Source: Thalassovita aquimarina (GTDB lineage Bacteria; Pseudomonadota; Alphaproteobacteria; Rhodobacterales; Rhodobacteraceae). From it: DNA of 64,000 nt. Both the position numbers and the translations under genes were made by a program. Positions 1 to 8,484 of this stretch are shown piece after piece. Position 1 is the stretch's first letter; every line of letters begins with the position of its first letter. Under the pieces are notes generated by a model. That model had not been told where the DNA came from and made no database searches. It saw only the letters and a program-made list of their open reading frames with translations. The DNA lies in NCBI RefSeq assembly GCF_018219815.1, contig NZ_JADMKU010000004.1, positions 220,304 to 284,303 on the forward strand. Direction: 5' to 3'.

Positions 1-506
1 TGGACGAAAGCGTCGCCTTCTATAACGAAATGGGCTTCCGCGTCACCGAATACACTGAGGACGAGGAAAGCGGGAACCTGTGGGCCGCATGGATGCACCG
101 CAAAGGCGGCATCCACGACATCGCCTTCACCAATGGCCAAGGCCCGCGGCTGCATCACACCGCCTTCTGGGTGCCGACGCCGCTCAATATCATCGACCTG
201 CTCGATCTGATGAGCACCACCGGATATCTGAGCAATATCGAGCGCGGGCCGGGGCGGCACGGGATTTCCAACGCCTTTTTCCTCTACATCCTCGACCCCG
301 ATGGGCACCGGATCGAAATCTACTGTTCCGATTACCAGACCGTGGACCCGGATCTGGAGCCGATCAAGTGGGATCTGAAGGACCCGCAGCGGCAGACGCT
401 GTGGGGCGCACCGGCGCCGAAAAGCTGGTTCGAGCATGGCAGCACGTTCGCGGATGTCGAGGTTCGGGCCTCGAAGATGAAGGCGCAGCCCATCATCGCG
501 CCATGA
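1..506 (+). CDS. hpaD: 3,4-dihydroxyphenylacetate (homoprotocatechuate) 2,3-dioxygenase, type I extradiol, 5'-truncated by the window edge
   Basis: This is the C-terminal ~167 residues of a vicinal-oxygen-chelate ring-cleavage dioxygenase; the reading frame is open from base 3. Spacing matches the Brevibacterium enzyme: a His (GGIHD) and a second His 14 residues on (RLHHTAF) fit H200 and metal ligand H214. RGPGRH fits R243 and H248, FFLY fits Y257, and GHRIEIY fits metal ligand E267. The enzyme opens homoprotocatechuate to 5-carboxymethyl-2-hydroxymuconate semialdehyde using Fe(II) or Mn(II). The first metal ligand (H155) lies outside the window. It heads a same-strand series with an FAH-family enzyme and HpaH, which supports a homoprotocatechuate-type meta pathway. 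A related catechol as substrate cannot be excluded. Confidence 0.85.
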   Translation, partial: DESVAFYNEMGFRVTEYTEDEESGNLWAAWMHRKGGIHDIAFTNGQGPRLHHTAFWVPTPLNIIDLLDLMSTTGYLSNIERGPGRHGISNAFFLYILDPDGHRIEIYCSDYQTVDPDLEPIKWDLKDPQRQTLWGAPAPKSWFEHGSTFADVEVRASKMKAQPIIAP

Positions 507-574
507 GCGCGGGTGGCCGGGGGCGGGACTCCGCCGGCGGCAGTATTTGAGGAACAGAGGAAAGGATACCGGGG

Positions 575-1432
575 ATGAAATTCGCAACGGTGCGCGCGGA
601 CGGGGCGCAGCTCTACGGCGCGGTGGTCGAGGACGGGTTCATCGCCCTGTCGCCCGATTTTCCCGACTGGCCAACCCTGCGCGAGGTGATCGCGGCGGAC
701 GGTCTGTCGCGGCTGGAAGTGGCGACGGCGGGACGCGCGGCAACCCATCCGAACGGCACGTTCCGCTATGACATCCCGGTGCCCGGCCCGGAAAAAATCA
801 TCTGCGTCGGGGTGAACTTCCCCGACCGCAACGCCGAATACAAGGACGGCACGGCGCAGCCCAAGCACATGTCGCTGTTCCCGCGTTTTCCGCGCAGTTT
901 CACCGGCCACGATTGCCCGCTGATCCGGCCACCGGAAAACCACACGCTGGATTACGAGGGCGAGGTCGCCATCGTGATCGGCAAGGGCGGACGGCGGATC
1001 AAGGCGGAGGATGCCTACGATCACATCGCCGCGCTGACGCTTTGCAACGAAGGCACGATCCGCGACTGGGTGCGGCACGCCAAGTTCAACGTGACGCAAG
1101 GCAAGAACTGGGACAATTCCGGCGCGATCGGGCCGTGGCTGGTGCCCTTCACCGACGCCGCGCAGCTCGATGAGGCGCGGATTCAGACCCGGGTGAATGG
1201 CGAGCTGCGCCAGGACGATGTCCTGTCCCGCATGATGTTTCCGATCCGCGAGGAAATAGCCTATATCAGCACCTTCACCACACTGATGCCCGGCGACATC
1301 ATCATCACCGGCACCCCGACCGGCGCCGGCGCCCGCTTCGATCCGCCGCGCTACCTGAAACCGGGCGACGTGGTCGAGGTGGAAGCGACTGGCATCGGAA
1401 CCTTGCGCAACACGGTGGAGGACGAGGCGTGA
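575..1432 (+). CDS. Fumarylacetoacetate hydrolase family protein, probable HpaG-type decarboxylase/isomerase
   Basis: A 285-residue single FAH domain. Seen: the metal-binding segment LDYEGEVAIVIG near residue 125, a conserved GKNWDNSGAIGPW stretch near 180, and the C-terminal TGTPTGAG motif. FAH-fold enzymes in such operons decarboxylate or isomerise the dicarboxylic product formed after ring cleavage and semialdehyde oxidation. E. coli HpaG is a tandem protein of about 430 residues; this one carries one module, like many alphaproteobacterial versions. A GAGGAAAGG ribosome site precedes the ATG. Its stop overlaps the next start (GTGA), so translation of the two is probably coupled. The exact reaction is inferred from context. 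Confidence 0.85.
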   Translation: MKFATVRADGAQLYGAVVEDGFIALSPDFPDWPTLREVIAADGLSRLEVATAGRAATHPNGTFRYDIPVPGPEKIICVGVNFPDRNAEYKDGTAQPKHMSLFPRFPRSFTGHDCPLIRPPENHTLDYEGEVAIVIGKGGRRIKAEDAYDHIAALTLCNEGTIRDWVRHAKFNVTQGKNWDNSGAIGPWLVPFTDAAQLDEARIQTRVNGELRQDDVLSRMMFPIREEIAYISTFTTLMPGDIIITGTPTGAGARFDPPRYLKPGDVVEVEATGIGTLRNTVEDEA

Positions 1433-2229
1433 CGCCGCAGCAGCATAAGGAAGCCGCCGCCGCCCTGTGGCAGGCAGAACAGACGGGCACCCAGATCGGG
1501 CTGTTGTCGCTGCAATATCCGGGCATGACGATGGACGATGCCTATGCCGTGCAGTCCGCGCTGGTCGAAGCACGGCGCGAGGCAGGACGAGAGGTGATCG
1601 GCTGGAAGATCGGGCTGACCTCGAAAGCGATGCAGCAGGCGCTCAACATCGACATTCCCGACAGCGGCGTGTTGATGGACGACATGCTGTTCGACAATGG
1701 CGGAGAGGTGCCCAAGGGCCGGTTCATCCAACCCCGCGTCGAGGCCGAAATTGCCTTCGTTATGAAGGCGCCGCTCGCCGGTGCGGATGTGACGCGCGAC
1801 GACGTGATCGCGGCCACCGATTACGTGGTTCCGTCGCTGGAAATCCTCGACACCCGCATCCTGCGCGCCGACCCCGACAGCGGCAAAACAAGGATCATCA
1901 CCGATACGATTTCCGACAACGCCGCCAATGCCGGGCTGGTTCTGGGCCACGACCGCCACGCGATCGACGCTTTCGACCTGCGGTGGGTCGGCGCTGTCGT
2001 CAGCCGCGATGGCGCGGTCGAGGAAACCGGGCTGGGCGCAGGGGTGCTGAACGATCCGATCGAAGGCATCGTCTGGCTGGCACGTCGAATGGATCAGTAC
2101 GGCCAGAAGATCGAGGCAGGACAGGTGATCCTGTCGGGCAGTTTCATCCGCCCCGTCGAGGCGCCGTCGGGCTGCCGGGTAGAGGCCGATTTCGGCCCCT
2201 TCGGGCAGGTGTCGGTCCGCTTCGGTTGA
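1429..2229 (+). CDS. hpaH: 2-oxo-hept-3-ene-1,7-dioate hydratase
   Basis: A 266-residue member of the HpaH/MhpD hydratase family (distant FAH fold). It should add water to 2-oxo-hept-3-ene-1,7-dioate to give 4-hydroxy-2-oxoheptanedioate, the substrate of the HpaI aldolase. Visible family segments are GWKIGLTSKAMQ near residue 60, SGVLMDDMLF, the metal-site stretch RVEAEIAFVM near 105, and VILSGSFIRPV near the C-terminus. The start is GTG, overlapping the TGA of the preceding gene. HpaI and the semialdehyde dehydrogenase HpaE are not in the window and may lie upstream of base 1. Confidence 0.9.
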   Translation: MTPQQHKEAAAALWQAEQTGTQIGLLSLQYPGMTMDDAYAVQSALVEARREAGREVIGWKIGLTSKAMQQALNIDIPDSGVLMDDMLFDNGGEVPKGRFIQPRVEAEIAFVMKAPLAGADVTRDDVIAATDYVVPSLEILDTRILRADPDSGKTRIITDTISDNAANAGLVLGHDRHAIDAFDLRWVGAVVSRDGAVEETGLGAGVLNDPIEGIVWLARRMDQYGQKIEAGQVILSGSFIRPVEAPSGCRVEADFGPFGQVSVRFG

Positions 2230-2290
2230 TGCGCCCTTGCCATTGCCCGCGATTATGCGTCATTTGGCAAGACCTTGAGGGAGGACGAGG

Positions 2291-3691
2291 ATGATCGAAG
2301 AACTGCGCGCAATCGTGGGCGATGCATACGCACTGACCGGGGCCGACTTGGCCACATGGTCGCAGGACTGGACCGGAACCTACCAATTCAATCCGCTGGC
2401 GGTTGTGCGTCCGGCCAACACGGCGGAAGTTTCCGAGATCGTCAAATGGGCCAACCGGACCGGCATCGCCATCGTGCCGGTGTCGGGCAACACCGGGCTG
2501 TCGGGCGGCACCCAGGCCGAAGGCGCCGTGATGCTGTCACTCGACCGGATGAACGCGATCCGCGAAATCCGCCCCGAGGCCCGCATCGCCATCGTCGAGG
2601 CGGGCGTGATCCTGTCCAACCTGCATGACGCAACCGAGGCGCAGGACCTTATTTTCCCGCTGACCTTCGGCGCCAAGGGATCGGCCATGATCGGTGGCTG
2701 CCTGTCGACCAATGCGGGCGGATCGAATGTGCTGCGCTATGGCAACACCCGCGATCTTGTTCTGGGGATCGAGGCGGTGCTGCCCACCGGCGAAGTCATG
2801 GAAATCATGAGCGAACTGCACAAGGACAATTCCGGTTACAACCTCAAGCACCTGCTGATCGGGGCCGAGGGGACGCTGGGCATCATCACCGCCGCCGTGC
2901 TGAAGCTGCACCCGAAACCGCGCGCCTATGCCACCGCAATGGTGGCGGTACCGGCCCTGCCCGATGCTTTGGTGCTGCTGAACCGGCTGCAACAGGAAAC
3001 AGGCGGCGCGGTCGAGGCCTTCGAATACATGCCGCGCAAACATGTCGAGGTGCATCGACAAATCCACCCCGGTGCGCGCGAACCCTTCGAGGACCCGCAA
3101 GAGGTCAATATCCTGGTCGAGGTCGGCGCCACCGCGCCGCGCGATTGCGATCCCGGCCCCGACGGGCAGGTGCCTATTGCCGCCTACCTTGAGGAGGTTC
3201 TGGCCGGCATGTTCGAGGAAGGCATGCTGCTGGATGCCGTCGTGGCCCAGAACGAGGCACAGCGGCGCGAAATGTGGGAACGCCGCGAAGCCGCCGCGGA
3301 AATCGCCCTGTCGCGCCGCCCCGTTATCGTCAACGACATCGCGGTGCCGCTGGATCAGGTTGCCCCGTTCCTGGCGCGGATGGAAACCGTGCTGCCGGAC
3401 GTCGACCCCGGCGCCGAACCGATCATCGTGTCGCATCTGGGCGACGGCAACGTGCATTACACCGTCTGGCCCGCCAGCCAGGATCCCGAGGTCCATGACG
3501 CCATCATGGAAGCGGTCGAGGATGTGGTGCTGGACATGGGCGGAAGCTTTTCCGCCGAACACGGGATCGGCACGTCGAAACTGCCCTCGATGCGGCGGCG
3601 CAAGAACCCAGTCGCGTTGCAGGCGATGAAGGCGATCAAGGCGGCGCTCGATCCCAACGGGATTCTGAACCCGGGCAAGCTGCTGCCCTGA
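2291..3691 (+). CDS. FAD-linked oxidase of the GlcD / D-lactate / D-2-hydroxyglutarate dehydrogenase family
   Basis: 466 residues with an N-terminal PCMH-type FAD-binding domain (about residues 35-215: VSGNTGLSGGTQ, GGCLSTNAGGSN, HLLIGAEGTLGI). A C-terminal FAD-oxidase domain carries HLGDGNVHY, SAEHGIGTSK and the closing LDPNGILNPGKLLP. The family oxidises D-2-hydroxy acids and passes electrons to quinone, cytochrome or ETF. A GGGAGGACGAGG ribosome site precedes the ATG, 61 bp after hpaH. Placement in the aromatic operon suggests it handles a hydroxy-acid side product or peripheral substrate; the real substrate is unknown. Confidence 0.85.
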   Translation: MIEELRAIVGDAYALTGADLATWSQDWTGTYQFNPLAVVRPANTAEVSEIVKWANRTGIAIVPVSGNTGLSGGTQAEGAVMLSLDRMNAIREIRPEARIAIVEAGVILSNLHDATEAQDLIFPLTFGAKGSAMIGGCLSTNAGGSNVLRYGNTRDLVLGIEAVLPTGEVMEIMSELHKDNSGYNLKHLLIGAEGTLGIITAAVLKLHPKPRAYATAMVAVPALPDALVLLNRLQQETGGAVEAFEYMPRKHVEVHRQIHPGAREPFEDPQEVNILVEVGATAPRDCDPGPDGQVPIAAYLEEVLAGMFEEGMLLDAVVAQNEAQRREMWERREAAAEIALSRRPVIVNDIAVPLDQVAPFLARMETVLPDVDPGAEPIIVSHLGDGNVHYTVWPASQDPEVHDAIMEAVEDVVLDMGGSFSAEHGIGTSKLPSMRRRKNPVALQAMKAIKAALDPNGILNPGKLLP

Positions 3692-3766
3692 GCGGGCGAA
3701 TTTGGCCTTCCGAAGATAGTTATGTCTTGTTACAAACCGGCAGGTTTGGAACCGGGAGGAATACGG

Positions 3767-5059
3767 ATGTCGCACCCCCTTGTGATGATTGCCGGTGGCG
3801 GCATCGGCGGGCTGTCTTTGGCGCTGACGCTGCAACAGATCGGCGTGCCCTGCGTGGTGTTCGAGGCGGTGCAGGAACTGCGCCCGCTGGGGGTTGGCAT
3901 CAACCTGCAGCCCAACGCGGTGCGCGAGCTTTATGACCTTGGCATCGGGGCCGACGATCTGGACCAGGTCGGCGTCCCGGTCAAGGAATGGGCGCTGGTC
4001 GGGCTGAACGGCAACGACATCTATTCCGAACCGCGCGGCGAACTGGCCGGTTACAACTGGCCGCAATACGCGGTGCATCGCGGCAAGTTCCACATGCTGC
4101 TGTATCGCAAATTCGTCGAGCGCGCAGGCGAAGACGCGCTGCGGCTGGGCCAGCGTGTCACCGGATATGAAAATAACGCCGACGGCTCCGTCACTGCGAT
4201 CATCGAACGGGCCGACGGAACCAAGACGCGCGAGACCGGCACGATCCTGATCGGCGCCGACGGCATCCATTCGGCAGTGCGTGCGCAGATGCATCCCGAC
4301 CAGCCCCCGATCCACTGGGGAGGCGCGGTGATGTGGCGCGGCACCACGATGGCGAAACCGATCCGCACCGGGTCGTCCTTCGTGGGGCTGGGCACACACG
4401 AGCACCGGATGGTGATCTACCCGATTTCGCATCCCGATCCGGAAACCGGGCTGGCGCAGGTCAACTGGATCGCCGAAGTCACCTATGACGACCCTTCCGC
4501 ACATGAAACCACCGGCTGGTTCCGGCAGGTGGAGCTGTCGGATTTCGCGCATCATTTCGACGGCTGGGAATATGACTGGCTGAACGTGCCGGAACTCTTG
4601 CGCGGGGCCGAGGTGGTTTACGAAAACCCGATGATCGACCGCGACCCGGTGCCGACCTGGCGCGACGGCGCGGTGGCGCTGATGGGGGACGCGGCGCACG
4701 CGATGTACCCCACCGGGTCGAACGGCGCCAGCCAGGCGGTGATCGACGCGCGCGAACTGGGCGCGGCGATGTTGACCCACGGGGTGAATGCAACGGCGCT
4801 GGAAGCCTTCAACGACAAGCTCTGCGGCCCGGTGTCGGAACTGATCCTGCGCAACCGTGGCGCCGGGCCGTTCGGATTGCTGAACATGGTCAACGACCGT
4901 TGCGGCGGCGCATTCGACGACATCGACGAGGTGATCCCGGCCGAGGAACGCGCCGAGTTCATGGCCAAGTACAAGGCCGCCGCCGGCTTCGCCATCGAGA
5001 AGCTGAACAAGGCCGACCGGACGATCCCGGAAGGGGCAAAGGTGGAAAGCGGCGCCTGA
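3767..5059 (+). CDS. PhzS-like flavin-dependent aromatic monooxygenase (class A)
   Basis: 430 residues. The N-terminal GGGIGGL dinucleotide motif, IGADGIHSAVR (DG motif, near residue 165) and GDAAHAMYP with GSNGASQA (GD motif, near 305) define a single-component FAD/NAD(P)H hydroxylase. As I recall Pseudomonas PhzS, the resemblance extends to RPLGVGINLQPNAV and MWRGTT. I chose the ATG at 3767 because GGGAGGA lies 6 bases upstream; an ATG at 3722 has no ribosome site. It is the last gene of the operon and is followed by a strong terminator. It may hydroxylate an aromatic ring before cleavage, but the substrate cannot be read from sequence. Confidence 0.85.
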   Translation: MSHPLVMIAGGGIGGLSLALTLQQIGVPCVVFEAVQELRPLGVGINLQPNAVRELYDLGIGADDLDQVGVPVKEWALVGLNGNDIYSEPRGELAGYNWPQYAVHRGKFHMLLYRKFVERAGEDALRLGQRVTGYENNADGSVTAIIERADGTKTRETGTILIGADGIHSAVRAQMHPDQPPIHWGGAVMWRGTTMAKPIRTGSSFVGLGTHEHRMVIYPISHPDPETGLAQVNWIAEVTYDDPSAHETTGWFRQVELSDFAHHFDGWEYDWLNVPELLRGAEVVYENPMIDRDPVPTWRDGAVALMGDAAHAMYPTGSNGASQAVIDARELGAAMLTHGVNATALEAFNDKLCGPVSELILRNRGAGPFGLLNMVNDRCGGAFDDIDEVIPAEERAEFMAKYKAAAGFAIEKLNKADRTIPEGAKVESGA

Positions 5060-5111
5060 AATATGCTGTTCGGACCCGCAATGGATGGCTTCGTTCGCCT
5101 TCCATGTGGAT

Positions 5112-5160
5112 AAACCGGACCTTCATACATTTTTCCTGAAGGTCCGGTTTTGATTTTCAA
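5112..5160 (+). terminator. Intrinsic terminator of the aromatic operon
   Basis: A 14-bp perfect stem (AAACCGGACCTTCA at 5112-5125 with its complement at 5137-5150) and a short T-rich loop, followed by TGATTTTC. It lies 52 bp after the monooxygenase stop and ahead of the convergent permease gene. Confidence 0.85.
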
Positions 5161-5200
5161 AATTCGTGAGAGCACCCCGAGCCCTGCCCCGGCCCCATCG

Positions 5201-6271
5201 TCAGATCAGCATGTCGGCCAAAGCGACGAAGAAGGGTATGCTCAAAATGGCAACTGGCGTCCCAAGCCCGGTGGAGGTGCCGACATAGGCCGAGGAATTC
5301 GCTTCGGGAAGCGCGCCACGTATCGTGGGTGGCCCCGAGATGTCGGAACTGGATGCGGCCATTACCGCCAGCAGAATGACACCGCCAGCGGAGAAGCCGG
5401 TCAGTTCGTGTGCAATCAGTCCAACGCCGAACCCCATGAGGCCATGAATGATCGGCGCGGTAACGCCGTAAAGAACATAGGCATGCGCCACATTGCGAAG
5501 CTCTGCGAACCGCGTCCAGGCCTCCATTCCCATAATGAGCATCAGGATCGACAACAGGCCCCGGAAAAGCGGTTCATAGAAGCTCTTGTAGACCGTGTCG
5601 GGTTCCGACAGGACGCCGAGCGCCAGCCCAGCGACCAGGGCAGAGATAGCTGGGCTCCGGAATGTGTCGACCAGGATCCCACGCACAAGATCGGAGCCGC
5701 CCACATCATCTGGCACTGCGTCTGCCGTGCGTGGGGCTCCGGCCGCAAGTGTTCCATTGCCGCTTAGGATCACGGTCGACGTGGCCCGCCGGGCGGCGCT
5801 TACCTTCGCCATCGCAATCGCGGTAACCAGGGCGGATATGTCCATAAACGGATAAAGCGCGCCGATAAACCCTTCGTAAGGCACGCCAGTGTCGTCCAGG
5901 ATCGCCATGCCTGCGGCAAGGGTGGATGCCGAGACCGCGCCAAACAGGCCAGCCGTGGCCAGACCATCTACCTCGGAAACACCGCGCCAACGCGCAAGTG
6001 TGCGATTGCCAAGCAGGACAATGGCGATACCCACGATTGCGGCCCCGACAGCAGGCACAAGCAGTGAAATGAACTCTGAATTGCTGATGGAAATGCCAGA
6101 GCTCATGCCGACTTTGAGCAGCAGCAGGATCACGATGAACTTGTAGACGGGTTCCGGGACCTCAAACCTGCTGCCCAGTGCGGCCAGCATCATGCCGGCG
6201 ATCAGGAAGGCGAGGGTTGGCTTTTGCAACTGCTCCAGGACAGTGCTGGCGATTGTCAGAATAATATCCAT
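5201..6271 (-). CDS. Sodium-dependent bicarbonate permease, SbtA family
   Basis: 356 residues, hydrophobic throughout, with repeated glycine-rich membrane segments. The family-typical opening KPTLAFLIAGMMLAALGS, VYKFIVILLLLKVGMSSG and the C-terminal AASSSDISGPPTIRGALP are visible. In cyanobacteria SbtA takes up bicarbonate with Na+ and is regulated by the PII-like SbtB; no SbtB-like gene is beside this one. It is monocistronic and transcribed divergently from a LysR regulator 93 bp away, which probably controls it. Bicarbonate as substrate in this organism is inferred from the family. Confidence 0.85.
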   Translation of the reverse strand: MDIILTIASTVLEQLQKPTLAFLIAGMMLAALGSRFEVPEPVYKFIVILLLLKVGMSSGISISNSEFISLLVPAVGAAIVGIAIVLLGNRTLARWRGVSEVDGLATAGLFGAVSASTLAAGMAILDDTGVPYEGFIGALYPFMDISALVTAIAMAKVSAARRATSTVILSGNGTLAAGAPRTADAVPDDVGGSDLVRGILVDTFRSPAISALVAGLALGVLSEPDTVYKSFYEPLFRGLLSILMLIMGMEAWTRFAELRNVAHAYVLYGVTAPIIHGLMGFGVGLIAHELTGFSAGGVILLAVMAASSSDISGPPTIRGALPEANSSAYVGTSTGLGTPVAILSIPFFVALADMLI

Positions 6272-6350
6272 AGTGCGGCTCCGTTTGGATGTGCATGACG
6301 ATCTACGGGACGCGGGTTTGAAATAAAAATATATCTTTAAGGAAATTTCG

Positions 6351-6365
6351 TTCTATAAATAAGAA
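6351..6365. promoter_or_regulatory. Candidate LysR operator overlapping the regulator start
   Basis: The 93-bp divergent intergenic region is strikingly AT-rich (6318-6366). It ends in TTCTATAAATAAGAA, a dyad TTCT-N7-AGAA that fits the LysR T-N11-A pattern and abuts the regulator ATG at 6365. No ribosome site precedes that ATG, so the message may be leaderless. Confidence 0.4.
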
Positions 6366-7249
6366 TGCATTCTCGTCTCAACTATCACCATCTGCGCTAT
6401 TTTCGCGAAGTCGCGACCGAGGGCCATCTGGGTCGCGCAGCTGAACGTCTGAATGTGGCGCAGTCGGCCCTGTCTGTTCAGATCAAGCAACTGGAAGACA
6501 GTCTCGGGTTTAACCTGTTTGATCGCGTTGCGCGCAAGCTTGTCTTGACTGAAGCCGGGCGGATAGCGCTGGATCACGCCGACCGCATATTCAGTGCAGG
6601 GGATGAATTGCTGGCAACGCTGCAACAAAGCAGCACCGTCGAACCCCCGCTGCGCATCGGTGCGCTTTCGACCCTTTCGCGCAATTTTCAGCTTCAGTTT
6701 TTACGCCCGCTTCTCCTGGAAGGCGGTTGCAGCTTCTGGCTGAAGTCCGGAAATACCCAGATTCTGCTAAACGATCTTGAAACTTTGGCGCTCGACGTTG
6801 TCCTTACCACGCAGGTTCCTCATGGCGAATCTGCGTCACGTTTTGCGGCACAGCGGATCGCGGAACAACCCGTCCGCATTCATGGCAAGCAGGAACGCCT
6901 TGATCACGCCACGCTTGCAGAGCTGCTTCAGAATGAACCCGTGATCTTACCGACAGAAAGTGTGATCCGCACCGGCTTCGAAAACCTCGCGGCTAATCTG
7001 GGCATACAGCCCCGCATCGCGGCAAGTGTCGACGATATGGCTATGGTGCGGTTGCTGGCCCGGGAAGGCGTCGGGCTGGCGATTGCTCCATCTGTCGTGG
7101 TCGCTGATGAAATAGCAACCGGAGCTCTTGCAACTGCGACGTTTGACTTGGGCATCTCTGAACCATTTTTCGCTGTGACACTGCCGCGAAAGTTCCCTCA
7201 CCCGTCCTTGGCAGGGCTGCTTCGGAAGCAATCATCCATCTTGCCATGA
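6365..7249 (+). CDS. LysR family transcriptional regulator, probable controller of the SbtA-type permease
   Basis: 294 residues. The N-terminal winged helix-turn-helix (residues 1-65: LNYHHLRYFREVATEG, GRAAERLNVAQSALSVQIKQLE) belongs to the NhaR-like LysR branch. The rest is a periplasmic-binding-like effector domain (about 90-290). It is divergent from the bicarbonate permease with a shared AT-rich promoter region. Cyanobacterial carbon-uptake genes are also under LysR proteins (CmpR, CcmR), an analogy and not proof. The LNYHHLRYF opening is typical of a true N-terminus, supporting the start despite the missing Shine-Dalgarno. Confidence 0.9.
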   Translation: MHSRLNYHHLRYFREVATEGHLGRAAERLNVAQSALSVQIKQLEDSLGFNLFDRVARKLVLTEAGRIALDHADRIFSAGDELLATLQQSSTVEPPLRIGALSTLSRNFQLQFLRPLLLEGGCSFWLKSGNTQILLNDLETLALDVVLTTQVPHGESASRFAAQRIAEQPVRIHGKQERLDHATLAELLQNEPVILPTESVIRTGFENLAANLGIQPRIAASVDDMAMVRLLAREGVGLAIAPSVVVADEIATGALATATFDLGISEPFFAVTLPRKFPHPSLAGLLRKQSSILP

Positions 7250-7386
7250 CGAAAAGCGGGGCGTCGATTTTGCGCCAAGCCCGACGGATGGCACGGTGTC
7301 TCCGGTTGCCTCGTCATCGGCAAAGCCAAAGCTGACATGGGCAACCACACTATACGCTGTTAAAGAAGGCTTGAAGCCGAGCCCCC

Positions 7387-8343
7387 TCACCGCCAGCTGA
7401 AGAAATCCGGCCCCGCCTTGGCAAGCATATCCTTGGCCATCTGACGGCCCAGTTCCGCCCCGTCCTCGATGGCGCAGCTGCGATCCTCTGCGATCACCTC
7501 GGACCCGTCGGGGCGCAGCACCTCGCCGCGCAGGCGCAAAGTGCCGCCCGACAGTTCCGCCAGCCCGGCAATCGGGGTTTCGCAGGACCCGTCCAGCGCC
7601 GCCAGGAACGCCCGTTCCGCCGCCAGCCGCTGCGCGGTCTCGCCGTCGTGGATCGCCGCCAGCATGTCGCCCGCGCGGCTGTCGTCCGAACGCCGTTCGA
7701 TGCCGATCGCGCCTTGCGCCACCGCCGGCAGCATGTCATCGGGATCGATCGCGGACCGCGCCACGTCGGCCATACCCAGCCGGTTCAGCCCCGCCATGGC
7801 GAGGAAGGTCGCGTCGGCCACCCCGTCTTCGAGCTTCTGCATCCGGGTCTGCACGTTGCCGCGGAATTCGGCCACGTTCAGATGCGGGAACCGGTGCAGC
7901 AACTGCGCCCGGCGGCGCAGCGACGACGAGCCGAGCAAAGCGCCCTCGGGCAGGTCCTGCAGCGTCTTGTATTTCAGCGACACGAAAGCGTCGCGCACAT
8001 CCTCGCGCGGCAGGTAGCAATCCAGACACAGGCCCGCGGGCTGCGCCACCGGCATGTCCTTCATCGAATGCACCGCGATGTCAATGGCGCCCGAGATCAT
8101 CACCTCTTCGATTTCCTTGGTGAACAACCCCTTGCCGCCGATTTCCTTCAACGGCTTGTCCGCCGCGATCAGCGCGCGGTTGTCGCCTGTGGTCTTGATC
8201 ACCACGATCTCGAACGCCTCTTCGGGCAAGTCGAAAGCAGACGCGAGTCGCGACCGGGTTTCATGGGCCTGCGCCAGCGCGAGCGGGGAACCACGGGTGC
8301 CGATCTTCAGCGGCGAAGCGGGGGTGGGAAGGGTCAAAGTCAT
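7387..8343 (-). CDS. hemC: Hydroxymethylbilane synthase (porphobilinogen deaminase)
   Basis: 318 residues, the usual length. It polymerises four porphobilinogens into hydroxymethylbilane in tetrapyrrole synthesis. Visible: KIGTRGSPLALAQA at the N-terminus, KEIGGKGLFTKEIEE, AVHSMKDMP with the catalytic Asp region near residue 95, LGSSSLRRRAQL, and DGSCETPIAG, whose Cys (near residue 255) anchors the dipyrromethane cofactor. It is divergent from hemE across about 140 bp and convergent with the LysR gene. Confidence 0.98.
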   Translation of the reverse strand: MTLTLPTPASPLKIGTRGSPLALAQAHETRSRLASAFDLPEEAFEIVVIKTTGDNRALIAADKPLKEIGGKGLFTKEIEEVMISGAIDIAVHSMKDMPVAQPAGLCLDCYLPREDVRDAFVSLKYKTLQDLPEGALLGSSSLRRRAQLLHRFPHLNVAEFRGNVQTRMQKLEDGVADATFLAMAGLNRLGMADVARSAIDPDDMLPAVAQGAIGIERRSDDSRAGDMLAAIHDGETAQRLAAERAFLAALDGSCETPIAGLAELSGGTLRLRGEVLRPDGSEVIAEDRSCAIEDGAELGRQMAKDMLAKAGPDFFSWR

Positions 8344-8484
8344 GCCCCCTGATTAGACGCGGCGCGGGCCGGAAACAAGCGCCCATGAGAGCCCTGCCCT
8401 GCGGCCTTTGGTTCCGCTTGCGCCTCAGCGCTTGACATCCGGGGCCCAGAAGGGGACCAACCCTGTCAAGCGAAAGGAAACCCG

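Noticed and set aside
2537..4780. 747-codon open frame on the minus strand
   Set aside because: It lies opposite two well-supported FAD enzymes; its composition (His/Arg/Gln-rich, no domain) is that of an antisense frame in GC-rich DNA.
8432..8460. hemE promoter with TTGACA
   Set aside because: The -35 is perfect, but the -10 position reads GACCAA, so it was not annotated as a promoter.
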